A stretch of 64,000 bases of DNA from Pseudomonas xantholysinigenes (GTDB lineage: Bacteria; Pseudomonadota; Gammaproteobacteria; Pseudomonadales; Pseudomonadaceae), in contig NZ_CP077095.1 of the NCBI RefSeq assembly GCF_014268885.2, positions 4,912,001-4,976,000 of the forward strand, written 5' to 3'. A program made the translations under genes and the position numbers. The notes under the pieces are model-generated. The model had not been told where the DNA came from and did not search any database. It saw only the letters and a list, made by a program, of their open reading frames with translations. Each line of letters starts with the position of its first letter. Position 1 is the first letter of the stretch. Below are positions 1 to 8,364 of this stretch, one piece after another.

Positions 1-1199
1 GCATCGGTCCTGCATCGTCCAAGGAATCGTACCTGCACATCCCGGCGATCATCGCCGCCGCCGAAGTGACAGGCGCTACCGCCATCCACCCGGGCTACGG
101 CTTCCTCGCGGAAAACGCCGATTTTGCCGAGCAGGTGGAAAAGTCCGGCTTTGCCTTCATCGGCCCGAAAGCCGACACCATTCGCCTGATGGGCGACAAG
201 GTTTCGGCCAAGGACGCGATGATCAAGTCGGGCGTGCCGACCGTGCCGGGTTCCGACGGCCCGCTGCCGGAAGACGAAGAGACCGCGCTGGCCATCGCCC
301 GCGAGGTTGGCTATCCGGTGATCATCAAGGCCGCCGGTGGCGGTGGTGGTCGCGGCATGCGCGTGGTGCACAAGGAAGAGGACCTGATCGAATCGGCCAA
401 GCTGACCCGCACCGAAGCCGGTGCCGCGTTCGGCAACCCGATGGTCTACCTGGAAAAGTTCCTGACCAACCCACGTCACGTGGAAGTGCAGGTCCTGTCC
501 GACGGCCAGGGCAACGCCGTGCACCTGGGCGACCGTGACTGCTCGCTGCAGCGCCGTCACCAGAAGGTCCTGGAAGAAGCCCCGGCTCCAGGCATCGACG
601 AGAAGGCCCGCCAGGAAGTCTTCAAGCGTTGCGTCGACGCGTGCATCGAGATCGGCTACCGCGGTGCCGGTACCTTCGAATTCCTGTACGAGAACGGTCG
701 CTTCTACTTCATCGAGATGAACACCCGCGTCCAGGTCGAGCACCCGGTCTCGGAAATGGTCACCGGCATCGACATCGTCAAGGAGATGCTCAGCATCGCC
801 GCTGGCAACAAGCTGTCGTTCCGCCAGGAAGACGTGGTCATCCGCGGTCACTCGCTGGAGTGCCGGATCAACGCCGAAGACCCGAAGAAGTTCATTCCGA
901 GCCCAGGCAAGGTCAAGCACTTCCACGCCCCGGGCGGCAACGGCGTGCGTGTTGATTCGCACCTGTACAGCGGTTACTCGGTTCCGCCGAACTACGACTC
1001 GCTGATCGGCAAGCTGATCACCTACGGCAAGGACCGCGACGAAGCCATGGCGCGCATGCGCAATGCCCTGGACGAGATCGTCGTCGACGGCATCAAGACC
1101 AACATCCCGCTGCACCGCGACCTGGTGCGTGATGAAGGCTTCTGCAAAGGCGGCGTCAACATCCACTACCTCGAGCACAAACTGGCCAACCAGGAGTGA
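1..1199 (+). CDS. accC: Biotin carboxylase subunit of acetyl-CoA carboxylase (3' part; start lies before the window)
   Basis: The frame is open from the first bases of the window ([16 protein letters not shown]...) to a TGA at 1197-1199, so the N-terminal part of the Rossmann-like domain is missing. AccC carboxylates the biotin on AccB using ATP and bicarbonate, the first step of fatty acid synthesis. The ATP-grasp signature is clear: a glycine-rich loop ([12 protein letters not shown]), the ring [19 protein letters not shown], and the metal/catalytic stretch [16 protein letters not shown]. The C-terminal biotin carboxylase domain ends in [12 protein letters not shown]. About 399 residues of an expected ~450 are present. 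A strong terminator follows directly, as expected at the end of accBC. Confidence 0.97.
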   Translation, partial: IGPASSKESYLHIPAIIAAAEVTGATAIHPGYGFLAENADFAEQVEKSGFAFIGPKADTIRLMGDKVSAKDAMIKSGVPTVPGSDGPLPEDEETALAIAREVGYPVIIKAAGGGGGRGMRVVHKEEDLIESAKLTRTEAGAAFGNPMVYLEKFLTNPRHVEVQVLSDGQGNAVHLGDRDCSLQRRHQKVLEEAPAPGIDEKARQEVFKRCVDACIEIGYRGAGTFEFLYENGRFYFIEMNTRVQVEHPVSEMVTGIDIVKEMLSIAAGNKLSFRQEDVVIRGHSLECRINAEDPKKFIPSPGKVKHFHAPGGNGVRVDSHLYSGYSVPPNYDSLIGKLITYGKDRDEAMARMRNALDEIVVDGIKTNIPLHRDLVRDEGFCKGGVNIHYLEHKLANQE

Positions 1200-1219
1200 T
1201 CGCGTTAGCGTGATGCATG

Positions 1220-1247
1220 AAAACCCCGGCCCAGGCCGGGGTTTTTG
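1220..1247 (+). terminator. Rho-independent terminator after accC
   Basis: A GC-rich stem of about 10 bp (AACCCCGGCC / GGCCGGGGTT) with a 2-nt loop is followed by a run of T, starting about 20 bp after the accC stop. It is read on the plus strand. Confidence 0.9.
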
Positions 1248-1277
1248 TTGCCCGCAAGGCAGGCACGCCCCCCTGTA

Positions 1278-1330
1278 GATACCGTCTTGACCCTCACCCC
1301 GCAAGAGGGATTTTGGGGTCAAACGGTATC
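1278..1330. repeat. Subterminal inverted repeat at the recombinase-3' end of the IS
   Basis: GATACCGTCTTGACCC at 1278-1293 is mirrored by GGGGTCAAACGGTATC at 1315-1330. The arms differ by one inserted base. The inner arm lies within the 3' end of the recombinase gene. It could be a recombinase recognition structure, a terminator, or both. Confidence 0.6.
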
Positions 1331-2265
1331 CCCGACTTCACCACCCCGTAAACCAGGTGCAGCAGCTTGCGCATCGCCGCGCAGACGATCTGTTTGTAAG
1401 CTTTGTGCCGGCTGCTCAACCGCTCTGCCAGTTCCTTCACAACAGGGTTATGTCTGATTGAGACAGTGCCTGACATCCACAAGCCTGCACGCAGCCTTGA
1501 GGCGCCTGTACGCGAAATAGTGCTCTTACCTATGAACTCTCCCGATTGCTGCACCACTGGGTTTAAGCCTGAAAACGCGACAATCGCAGAAGGGCTTTGG
1601 TATTTCAGTGGATCGCCCAGTTCGGCGAGCAGCAACGTAGCAGTGGTGTCACCCAAACCATCAATCGAGGTAATCAGCTCACGTCGCTTGCGCAGGTCTG
1701 GATCATCATCGATCGTCTGCTCGATGGCCTTCCTGGTCTTTTCCAGCTCTTCGTTGATGTGCCCGATTACGTCTTGAATCGACTGCTGTACCGCATCTAG
1801 TGCGACATCCAAACGATTCTGCTCCATCTGGCGCATTTCCTTGAGGTCGTCCAGTCGCCGCACCAGAGCACGCAAGCGGCGCTGCGCAGGGGGCTCAGGC
1901 TCCCACTGGCGAAGCGAGACAGCCTTTTGTTGGCCATAGGCAGCAATGACTTTGGCGTCAGCCTTATCTGTTTTGACGCGCCGAAGCTCCACGTCAGCGA
2001 ATTTCGCAATCACCGCCGGGTTCAGAATGCACACCCGATAACCTTGGTTGTGACAGTGCTCGGCCAGCGCTTCGTGATAGATGCCTGTAGCCTCCATAAC
2101 AATCCAGGCGCCTGGTTCAGCATGGCGCTCAAGCCAGTCGCTAAACTGCCTGAACCCTCCAGGATCATTGGACAGCTTGGCTTTGGTGCGCATCTTGCCA
2201 TTGGGGAGCGGGATGGCAATGTCGAAAGATTTTTTGGCGACATCAACGCCAACAAAGACGGACAT
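1294..2265 (-). CDS. IS110-family recombinase (DEDD transposase)
   Basis: A 323-residue protein. The N-terminal RuvC-like DEDD domain shows VGVDVAKKSFDIAI, then WIVMEATGIYHEAL, then RRVKTDKADAKVIAAYG. The middle is helical (RRLRALVRRLDDLKEMRQ). The C-terminal Transposase_20 domain shows ITSIDGLGDTTATLLLAELGD and FSGLNPVVQQSGEFIGKSTISRTG. I chose ATG 2265 because GGAGGAGATC directly precedes it; a longer reading from 2298 lacks this support. IS110 enzymes recombine DNA through a circular intermediate, with a bridge RNA specifying target and donor. The gene looks intact, with no frameshift. Confidence 0.93.
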   Translation of the reverse strand: MSVFVGVDVAKKSFDIAIPLPNGKMRTKAKLSNDPGGFRQFSDWLERHAEPGAWIVMEATGIYHEALAEHCHNQGYRVCILNPAVIAKFADVELRRVKTDKADAKVIAAYGQQKAVSLRQWEPEPPAQRRLRALVRRLDDLKEMRQMEQNRLDVALDAVQQSIQDVIGHINEELEKTRKAIEQTIDDDPDLRKRRELITSIDGLGDTTATLLLAELGDPLKYQSPSAIVAFSGLNPVVQQSGEFIGKSTISRTGASRLRAGLWMSGTVSIRHNPVVKELAERLSSRHKAYKQIVCAAMRKLLHLVYGVVKSGIPFDPKIPLAG

Positions 2266-2304
2266 GATCTCCTCCTTCAAACTACGAAAGTCGATCACCC
2301 TACA

Positions 2305-2498
2305 CTCAGTTCAACCTTGTTAATGCGTGCTCACGCCGGGGGCGGGCACTAGATACCGTTCGAACTCGTCGAGTGGGGTTGGAAGACCAGAGCGTTATCT
2401 ACAGTGCGGGCTTGATGCCCTTGGAGCGGCTCTGCTTCAAGGCCTTCCCTCGATGATCAGTCGAGAACTTTCGCCTCTAGGGAGGCGAAAGTCGAGAT
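2305..2498 (-). ncRNA. Candidate bridge RNA of the IS110 element
   Basis: Read on the minus strand, this noncoding stretch upstream of the recombinase has three parts. (1) A 5' hairpin (arms 2467-2477 and 2482-2492). (2) A loop closed by GGAAGGCC/GGTCTTCC that carries GCCGCTCC (2430-2423), identical to the left half of the target, and CTGTAG (2404-2399), the reverse complement of the right half, around an inner hairpin at 2408-2420. (3) A loop closed by AGTTCGA/TTGAACT that carries ACGGTATCTA (2359-2350), identical to one IS end, and ACAAGG (2320-2315), the reverse complement of the other IS end. Order and polarity match the published IS621 bridge RNA design. The RNA ends are estimates; transcription is inferred. 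Confidence 0.75.
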
Positions 2499-2502
2499 AC
2501 AA

Positions 2503-2617
2503 GGAGCGGCCTTGTGTCGCGAAAGGGCTGCATGGCAGCCCCGGCGGTTTTGCATGATGCCGATGCCTTGGGGCCGCTGCGCGCCCCTTTCGCGACACAA
2601 GGCCGCTCCTACAGGGA
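2503..2617. repeat. REP pair, type A (left copy interrupted by the IS)
   Basis: Two inverted copies of the GGAGCGGCCTTGTGTCGCG unit face each other around a short spacer. The left copy lost its CTGTA lead because the IS110 element sits exactly there. Confidence 0.9.
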
Positions 2618-2723
2618 CCGTGCCACCCTCTGGCTTCTCTACAAACCCCCAACACTCGCGTAAACTGCCAGCCTTTCGCGCAGCCTCGGGCTGCCCCTGT
2701 CAGATTTACCAAAGGTGCCCGCC

Positions 2724-3602
2724 ATGCCCTGGCTGCAAGTACGCCTGGCCATCAGCCCGGAACAAGCCGAAACCTACGAAGACGCCCTGCTGGAAGTAGG
2801 TGCCGTCTCGGTGACTTTCATGGACGCCGAGGACCAGCCGATCTTCGAGCCGGACCTCAACACCACCCCGTTGTGGTCGCACACCCACCTGCTGGCCCTG
2901 TTCGAGGCCGATGCCGAGCCCGAGCAGGTGTTCGCCCACCTGCGCCTGCTGACCGGCGCCGAGCTGCCCGAGCACCAGGCCGAGGTGATCGAGGACCAGG
3001 ACTGGGAACGCAGTTGGATGGACAACTTCCAGCCCATGCGTTTCGGCCAGCGCCTGTGGATCGTGCCAAGCTGGCATGAAGCGCCGGAGAAGGACGCGGT
3101 CAATCTGCTGCTCGACCCCGGCCTGGCCTTCGGCACCGGCACCCACCCGACCACCGCGCTATGCCTGGAATGGCTCGACGGCCAGCAGCTGCAAGGCACC
3201 CAGGTGCTGGACTTCGGTTGCGGCTCGGGCATCCTGGCCATCGCCGCGCTGCTGCTTGGCGCCCGCCACGCAGTCGGTACCGACATCGACGTGCAGGCTA
3301 TCGAAGCCTCCCGTGACAACGCCCAGCGCAACGGCATCGCCGACGACCGCTTCGACCTGTACCTGCCCGAGCAGATGCCGGCCATGCAGGCCGACGTGCT
3401 GGTCGCCAACATCCTCGCCGGCCCGCTGGTGTCGCTGGCGCCACAACTGTCCGGCCTGGTGCGCCCAGGCGGGCTGCTGGCGTTGTCGGGCATCCTTGCC
3501 GAACAGGGCGAGGAAGTGGCCGCCGCCTATGCCGCCGACTTCGACCTTGACCCGATCGTCGTGCGCGACGGCTGGGTCCGCATCAGTGGTCACCGCCGCT
3601 AG
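2724..3602 (+). CDS. prmA: Ribosomal protein L11 methyltransferase
   Basis: A 292-residue SAM-dependent enzyme that methylates lysines of ribosomal protein L11. The N-terminal L11-recognition domain starts [16 protein letters not shown]. The methyltransferase core has [20 protein letters not shown] (about residue 160) and the catalytic-loop motif [14 protein letters not shown] (about residue 227). ATG 2724 is used rather than GTG 2715 because AAAGGTG lies at a suitable distance and the family begins MPWLQ. Normally found just after accC in Pseudomonas; here the IS110 element separates the two genes. Confidence 0.97.
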   Translation: MPWLQVRLAISPEQAETYEDALLEVGAVSVTFMDAEDQPIFEPDLNTTPLWSHTHLLALFEADAEPEQVFAHLRLLTGAELPEHQAEVIEDQDWERSWMDNFQPMRFGQRLWIVPSWHEAPEKDAVNLLLDPGLAFGTGTHPTTALCLEWLDGQQLQGTQVLDFGCGSGILAIAALLLGARHAVGTDIDVQAIEASRDNAQRNGIADDRFDLYLPEQMPAMQADVLVANILAGPLVSLAPQLSGLVRPGGLLALSGILAEQGEEVAAAYAADFDLDPIVVRDGWVRISGHRR

Positions 3603-3644
3603 GCGCGCCTAGACTCAACACCTGCCCAGCTTCCGGATCGCCGC

Positions 3645-4958
3645 ATGACCGACAGTTTCGTCACCCAGTGCCCGCATTGCCAGACCAGCTTTCGCGTCAC
3701 CCACCATCAGTTGAGCGTGGCGCGCGGCGTGGTGCGCTGCGGCAACTGCCTGCAGGTGTTCAATGCGGCAAAACAGTTGCTGGAGCAGAACCGCGCCGCC
3801 GCGCAACCCACGGCGCCGACGCCAACCGTCGCGCAACCAGCCAGCGAACCGCCAGCAGCCCTGCCGGCCGCCGCTGAGCGAGCGCCCATGAGCGAGGACG
3901 ACTGGGCTGTTACCGCCGAACAACTGGACGCGCTGGACCTCGACCAGGAGCTGGCGCTCCTCGAACGCCGCAGCCCGGGCGACCGCCGCCAGGCTCCTGC
4001 ACAGGGTGTGCTGCAAGCCCGCCGTGACGACCAGGGTACTGACGAAGCCGACGCAGAACCGTTCGGCAACGCCACCGATGACCGCCCAATGGCCACGCCG
4101 GAACCCGAAGAGGCACCGGTACTGGTCGAACAGGAGCTGCTGGACCTGGCGCCGGCCATCGCCACGCGCACGGAGCCGACCCTTGGCTCCACCGACTTGG
4201 ACCTGGACGACGAACCGACAGTGCGCCACCCGTCGGACGACCGCGACCTCGACAGCCGGCCCGAAAGCCTGTCCAGCCACGACGACCCGCTTCCGGAACA
4301 AGGCTTGTCGGCCCTGGACGACGTGCGCGGCGAGCGCCTCTCGGCCCGCGACGAGGACGAAGCCGAGGTGCACCTGGCGCCAAGCCTGCCCCCCAAGGGC
4401 GAACGCCCACGCAAGGAGCCGTTGATCGACGTGGTCGACGATCCCCTGCAACTGGGCTGGGAAAAGCCGGCCCCCAATTGGGGCAAACGCCTGTTGTGGG
4501 GCCTTCTGACCCTCGTGGCGGCTGGCCTGCTGGCGTTCCAGTATGTCTGGTACCACTTCGACGAAATGGCCCGACAGGACCAGTACCGCCCTTGGTTCCA
4601 GCAGCTGTGCCCGATGTTCGGCTGCCAGGTGCCGACCCGCGTCGATATCTCGCGAATCAAGAGCAGCAACCTGGTGGTGCGCAGCCACCCAGACTTCAAA
4701 GGCGCGCTGATCGTCGACGCGATCATCTACAACCGCGCGCCCTTCGCCCAACCCTTCCCGCTGCTGGAACTGCGCTTCGCCGACCTCAACGGCCAGCTGA
4801 TCGCCAGCCGCCGCTTCAAACCCAGCGAGTACCTCTCGGGTGAACTGGCCGGCCGCGGCGAGATGCCCAGCCAGACGCCGATCCACATTGCCCTGGATAT
4901 CCTCGATCCGGGGCCGAAGGCGGTGAACTACAGCCTGAGCTTCCGTTCGCCGGAGTAA
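3645..4958 (+). CDS. Zinc-ribbon and DUF3426 domain membrane protein
   Basis: 437 residues. An N-terminal MJ0042-type zinc ribbon has Cys9/Cys12 and Cys32/Cys35 (TQCPHCQTSFRV...VVRCGNC). A long, acidic, Asp/Glu/Pro-rich and probably disordered region follows (about 45-270). One membrane segment (LLWGLLTLVAAGLLAFQYVW, about 283-303) precedes a C-terminal DUF3426 domain with a CPMFGCQVP pair of cysteines. The predicted topology puts the zinc ribbon in the cytoplasm and DUF3426 in the periplasm. Function is unknown in the family. It conventionally lies between prmA and dusB-fis. Confidence 0.85.
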   Translation: MTDSFVTQCPHCQTSFRVTHHQLSVARGVVRCGNCLQVFNAAKQLLEQNRAAAQPTAPTPTVAQPASEPPAALPAAAERAPMSEDDWAVTAEQLDALDLDQELALLERRSPGDRRQAPAQGVLQARRDDQGTDEADAEPFGNATDDRPMATPEPEEAPVLVEQELLDLAPAIATRTEPTLGSTDLDLDDEPTVRHPSDDRDLDSRPESLSSHDDPLPEQGLSALDDVRGERLSARDEDEAEVHLAPSLPPKGERPRKEPLIDVVDDPLQLGWEKPAPNWGKRLLWGLLTLVAAGLLAFQYVWYHFDEMARQDQYRPWFQQLCPMFGCQVPTRVDISRIKSSNLVVRSHPDFKGALIVDAIIYNRAPFAQPFPLLELRFADLNGQLIASRRFKPSEYLSGELAGRGEMPSQTPIHIALDILDPGPKAVNYSLSFRSPE

Positions 4959-4968
4959 GCGACAAACG

Positions 4969-5042
4969 GTAAGCCTCAAGCCGCAAGTAAAAGCCTGTCC
5001 GCAGGCCTCTTGCAGCTTGAAGCTTGCCGCCTGGAGCCGGGT
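4969..5042. repeat. Degenerate AAGCTTG-type inverted repeat
   Basis: CAAGCCGCAAG on the left and CTTGCAGCTTGAAGCTTG on the right flank a small AGCCTGTCCGCAGGCC hairpin. It resembles a decayed version of the heptamer array at 41161-41265 and could act as a terminator for the gene upstream. Confidence 0.5.
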
Positions 5043-5083
5043 GTCATAACGCCGCAACTGTTCAGATTTTATCCAGATTCATC

Positions 5084-5112
5084 TTTATCCGGTCATCGAG
5101 AGCGGGTATCAT
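5084..5112 (+). promoter_or_regulatory. Possible sigma-70 promoter of dusB-fis
   Basis: TTTATC (5084-5089) and TATCAT (5107-5112) are 17 bp apart, about 50 bp upstream of dusB. The -35 is weak, so this is tentative. Confidence 0.35.
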
Positions 5113-5163
5113 GCCAACCCTTTTTCGAACTCCAATGATTCGGCCCCACAACAGGGAACACCT

Positions 5164-6177
5164 ATGTCGGCGGTACGCATCGGCCCTTACACACTGCAGA
5201 ACAACCTGATCCTGGCGCCCATGGCCGGGGTCACGGACCAGCCTTTCCGCACCCTGTGCAAACGCCTCGGGGCGGGCATGGTGGTGTCGGAGATGGTCTC
5301 CAGCGACATGCGCCTGTGGAACAGCCGCAAGTCGAGCCTGCGCCGCATCCACGAAGACGATCCCGAGCCACGCTCGGTGCAGATCGCCGGCGGCGACGCG
5401 CAGATGATGGCCGAGGCCGCACGCGCGAATGTCGCGGCTGGCGCGCAGATCATCGACATCAACATGGGCTGCCCGGCAAAAAAAGTCTGTAACAAGGCGG
5501 CCGGCTCTGCTTTATTGAGAGATGAAGCCTTGGTCAGCGAGATTCTCCACGCCGTGGTCGGCGCGGTGGACGTCCCGGTGACGCTGAAGATCCGCACCGG
5601 CTGGGACCGGGCGAACAAGAACGGCCTGAATGTGGCGAAAATCGCCGAGCAGGCCGGCATCCAGGCGCTGGCGGTGCATGGCCGCACACGCGCCGACCTG
5701 TACACCGGTGACGCCGAGTACGACACCATCGCCGCGATCAAGCAGGCGGTGTCGATCCCGGTGTTCGCCAACGGCGACATCACCTCGCCGGAAAAGGCCC
5801 GGGCGGTGCTGCATGCCACCGGTGCCGACGGCCTGTTGATCGGCCGTGCCGCCCAGGGGCGGCCGTGGATTTTCCGCGAGATCGAGCATTACCTGCGCAC
5901 GGGCGAGCAGCTGCCCGCACCGGCGCTGGACGAAGTGGAACGCATTCTGCTGGAACACCTGGCCGCGTTGCATGCCTTCTATGGCGATGTGATGGGCGTG
6001 CGTATCGCCCGCAAGCACGTGGGCTGGTACCTGGCGACCCGACCCGGCGGCAAGGAGTTCCGCAGCCAGTTCAACGCGTTGCAAGAGACACAAGCGCAGT
6101 GCGCCAACGTTCAGGCATTTTTCGCCGAGCGTCGACAGAGCCTTGGGACAGAGGACGAACAAGGGGTGGCCGCATGA
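5164..6177 (+). CDS. dusB: tRNA-dihydrouridine synthase B
   Basis: A 337-residue FMN-dependent enzyme reducing uridine to dihydrouridine in the tRNA D-loop. The TIM-barrel start [20 protein letters not shown] and SEMVSSD bind FMN. The active-site cysteine is in [20 protein letters not shown] (Cys103). [26 protein letters not shown] and [15 protein letters not shown] complete the barrel. The stop overlaps the fis start in ATGA (6174-6177), so the two are translationally coupled, the same dusB-fis arrangement as in enterobacteria. Confidence 0.97.
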   Translation: MSAVRIGPYTLQNNLILAPMAGVTDQPFRTLCKRLGAGMVVSEMVSSDMRLWNSRKSSLRRIHEDDPEPRSVQIAGGDAQMMAEAARANVAAGAQIIDINMGCPAKKVCNKAAGSALLRDEALVSEILHAVVGAVDVPVTLKIRTGWDRANKNGLNVAKIAEQAGIQALAVHGRTRADLYTGDAEYDTIAAIKQAVSIPVFANGDITSPEKARAVLHATGADGLLIGRAAQGRPWIFREIEHYLRTGEQLPAPALDEVERILLEHLAALHAFYGDVMGVRIARKHVGWYLATRPGGKEFRSQFNALQETQAQCANVQAFFAERRQSLGTEDEQGVAA

Positions 6178-6494
6178 CGATGATGACCGAGACATTAGTG
6201 AGTGGAACAACGCCCGTGAGCGACAACGTCAACCTCAAGCAGCACCTGAACACGCCGAGCGAAGAGGGTCAGACCCTTCGCGGCAGTGTCGAGAAGGCGC
6301 TGCACAACTACTTCGCCCACCTGGAAGGCGCCACCGTCACGGACGTGTACAACCTGGTGCTCTCGGAGGTCGAGGCACCGCTGCTCGAAAGCGTGATGAA
6401 CTACGTCAAGGGCAACCAGACCAAGGCCAGCGAGATGCTCGGGCTCAACCGAGGCACGCTGCGCAAGAAGCTCAAGCAGTACGATCTGTTGTAA
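6174..6494 (+). CDS. fis: DNA-binding protein Fis
   Basis: 106 residues. Fis is a nucleoid protein and inversion/rRNA-promoter regulator that acts as a dimer and bends DNA. The C-terminal helix-turn-helix is clear ([20 protein letters not shown] then [11 protein letters not shown]). The N-terminal part is longer than the E. coli protein (98 residues), as usual in Pseudomonas. ATG 6174 overlaps the dusB stop; ATGs at 6180 and 6183 are alternatives. A terminator follows 20 bp downstream. Confidence 0.96.
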   Translation: MTMMTETLVSGTTPVSDNVNLKQHLNTPSEEGQTLRGSVEKALHNYFAHLEGATVTDVYNLVLSEVEAPLLESVMNYVKGNQTKASEMLGLNRGTLRKKLKQYDLL

Positions 6495-6511
6495 GGCCAG
6501 AACCCCAACCA

Positions 6512-6545
6512 GAAAAGGCGCTCATGCAAAGAGGCGCCTTTTTTG
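6512..6545 (+). terminator. Rho-independent terminator after fis
   Basis: The stem AAGGCGCTC/GAGGCGCCTT with an ATGCAAA loop ends in six T residues, just downstream of the fis stop. Confidence 0.88.
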
Positions 6546-6573
6546 CTGACTCCACCGCGTTATGGAATCTGAA

Positions 6574-8181
6574 ATGACCGACCAGACTACCCGCCTGCCG
6601 ATCCGCCGCGCCCTGATCAGCGTCTCCGACAAGACCGGTATCCTCGAATTCGCCCGTGAGCTGCAACAGCTCGGTGTCGAGATCCTGTCCACCGGCGGCA
6701 CCTACAAGCTGCTCAAGGACAACGGCGTCAACGCGGTGGAAGTGGCCGACTACACCGGCTTCGCCGAAATGATGGATGGCCGGGTCAAGACCCTGCACCC
6801 GAAAATCCATGGCGGCATCCTCGGCCGTCGCGGTACCGACGACGCCATCATGAACGAGCACGGCATCAAGCCGATCGACCTGGTCGCGGTCAACCTGTAC
6901 CCGTTCGAAGCCACCATCAGCAAGCCGGGCTGCGACCTGCCCACCGCCATCGAGAACATCGACATCGGTGGCCCGACCATGGTCCGTTCGGCTGCCAAAA
7001 ACCATAAAGACGTGGCCATCGTGGTCAACGCCAGCGATTACGCCGGCATCGTCGAAGGCCTCAAGGCCGGTGGCCTGACCTACGCCCAGCGCTTCGACCT
7101 GATGCTCAAGGCGTTCGAGCACACCGCCGCCTACGACGGCATGATCGCCAACTACATGGGCACCATCGACCAGGCCAAGCAGACCCTGTCGACCGAAGAC
7201 CGCAGCGAATTCCCGCGCACCTTCAACAGCCAGTTCGTCAAGGCCCAGGAAATGCGCTACGGCGAGAACCCGCACCAGAGCGCGGCGTTCTACGTCGAGG
7301 CGAAGAAGGGCGAGGCCAGCATCTCCACCGCCATCCAGCTGCAAGGCAAGGAGCTGTCGTTCAACAACGTGGCCGACACCGACGCCGCGCTGGAGTGCGT
7401 GAAGAGCTTCGTCAAGCCGGCCTGCGTCATCGTCAAGCACGCCAACCCATGCGGCGTCGCGGTCGTCCCTGAAGACGAAGGCGGCATTCGCAAGGCCTAC
7501 GACCTGGCCTACGCCACCGACACCGAATCGGCCTTCGGCGGCATCATCGCCTTCAACCGCGAGCTGGACGGCGAAACCGCCAAGGCCATCGTCGACCGCC
7601 AGTTCGTCGAAGTGATCATCGCCCCGAAAATCTCCCAGGCCGCCCGCGAAGTCGTGGCCGCCAAACAGAACGTGCGTCTGCTCGAGTGTGGCGAATGGCC
7701 TGCCGAGCGCGCCGCCGCCTGGGACTTCAAGCGCGTCAACGGTGGCCTGCTGGTGCAGAGCCGCGATAACGGCATGATCAGCGCCGACGACCTGAAGATC
7801 GTCACCAAGCGCGCGCCGACCGAGCAGGAAATCCACGACCTGGTGTTCGCCTGGAAAGTGGCCAAGTTCGTTAAGTCCAACGCCATCGTCTACGCCAAGA
7901 ACCGCCAGACCATCGGCGTCGGCGCCGGCCAGATGAGCCGCGTCAACTCCGCGCGCATCGCCGCGATCAAGGCCGAGCACGCCGGCCTGCAGGTGCAAGG
8001 CGCGGTGATGGCCTCGGACGCGTTCTTCCCGTTCCGTGATGGCATCGACAACGCGGCTAAAGTGGGTATCAGCGCGGTGATCCAGCCGGGTGGCTCGATG
8101 CGTGATGCCGAGGTGATCGCTGCCGCTGATGAAGCCGGCATCGCCATGGTGTTCACCGGTATGCGCCACTTCCGCCACTAA
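6574..8181 (+). CDS. purH: Bifunctional AICAR transformylase / IMP cyclohydrolase
   Basis: 535 residues catalysing the last two steps of IMP synthesis. The N-terminal MGS-like cyclohydrolase domain shows [29 protein letters not shown] and [18 protein letters not shown]. The C-terminal transformylase shows RYGENPHQ and the catalytic KHANPCG (about residue 288), then [14 protein letters not shown] and a final GMRHFRH. ATG 6574 (MTDQTTRLP) fits the family start; an in-frame ATG at 6562 would add four residues. It has its own short leader after the fis terminator, and a REP separates it from purD. Confidence 0.96.
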   Translation: MTDQTTRLPIRRALISVSDKTGILEFARELQQLGVEILSTGGTYKLLKDNGVNAVEVADYTGFAEMMDGRVKTLHPKIHGGILGRRGTDDAIMNEHGIKPIDLVAVNLYPFEATISKPGCDLPTAIENIDIGGPTMVRSAAKNHKDVAIVVNASDYAGIVEGLKAGGLTYAQRFDLMLKAFEHTAAYDGMIANYMGTIDQAKQTLSTEDRSEFPRTFNSQFVKAQEMRYGENPHQSAAFYVEAKKGEASISTAIQLQGKELSFNNVADTDAALECVKSFVKPACVIVKHANPCGVAVVPEDEGGIRKAYDLAYATDTESAFGGIIAFNRELDGETAKAIVDRQFVEVIIAPKISQAAREVVAAKQNVRLLECGEWPAERAAAWDFKRVNGGLLVQSRDNGMISADDLKIVTKRAPTEQEIHDLVFAWKVAKFVKSNAIVYAKNRQTIGVGAGQMSRVNSARIAAIKAEHAGLQVQGAVMASDAFFPFRDGIDNAAKVGISAVIQPGGSMRDAEVIAAADEAGIAMVFTGMRHFRH

Positions 8182-8206
8182 ACAGATGCCGGGCCGATCC
8201 CGGTCC

Positions 8207-8327
8207 TTGTAGGAGCGGCCTTGTGTCGCGAAAGGGGCGCGTAGCGGCCCCAGGTTTCAGCTTCGCAGCAGAAATTGCTGGGGCTGCTGCGCAGCCCTAT
8301 CGCGACACAAGGCCGCTCCTACAGGGA
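8207..8327. repeat. REP pair, type A, between purH and purD
   Basis: TTGTAGGAGCGGCCTTGTGT and its inverted copy, each followed internally by a C/G-rich GGGGC-type tail, with about 25 bp between the arms. Confidence 0.9.
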
Positions 8328-8364
8328 ACGCGGATCGCCGTAATACAGAATTCGAGGTTTTGAC

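Larger units (their letters stand above)
1277..2503 (-). mobile_element. IS110-family insertion sequence inserted in a REP element
   Basis: The element holds one recombinase gene on the minus strand, with only about 16 bp between the recombinase stop and one end and about 235 bp of noncoding DNA between its start and the other end. The flanks rebuild an intact REP: the left flank ends CCCCCCTGTAG (to 1278) and the right flank starts GGAGCGGCCTTGTG (from 2503), which together give the CTGTAGGAGCGGCC seen intact at 30708. The dinucleotide AG (CT on the element's strand) is at both junctions (1277-1278 and 2502-2503), consistent with a CT core. ISPpu10 of P. putida and IS621 of E. coli are known IS110 members that occupy REPs. 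No terminal inverted repeats are seen, as usual for IS110. Confidence 0.88.

Noticed and set aside
1245..1457. Plus-strand ORFs over the IS110 recombinase (1245-1457, 1403-1777, 1927-2352)
   Set aside because: Antisense to an intact recombinase, with no ribosome sites or recognisable products.
6472..8178. Minus-strand open frame opposite purH, and a similar one opposite the DUF3426 gene (3615-5057)
   Set aside because: Both are antisense shadows of recognisable plus-strand genes and have no homology or ribosome site.
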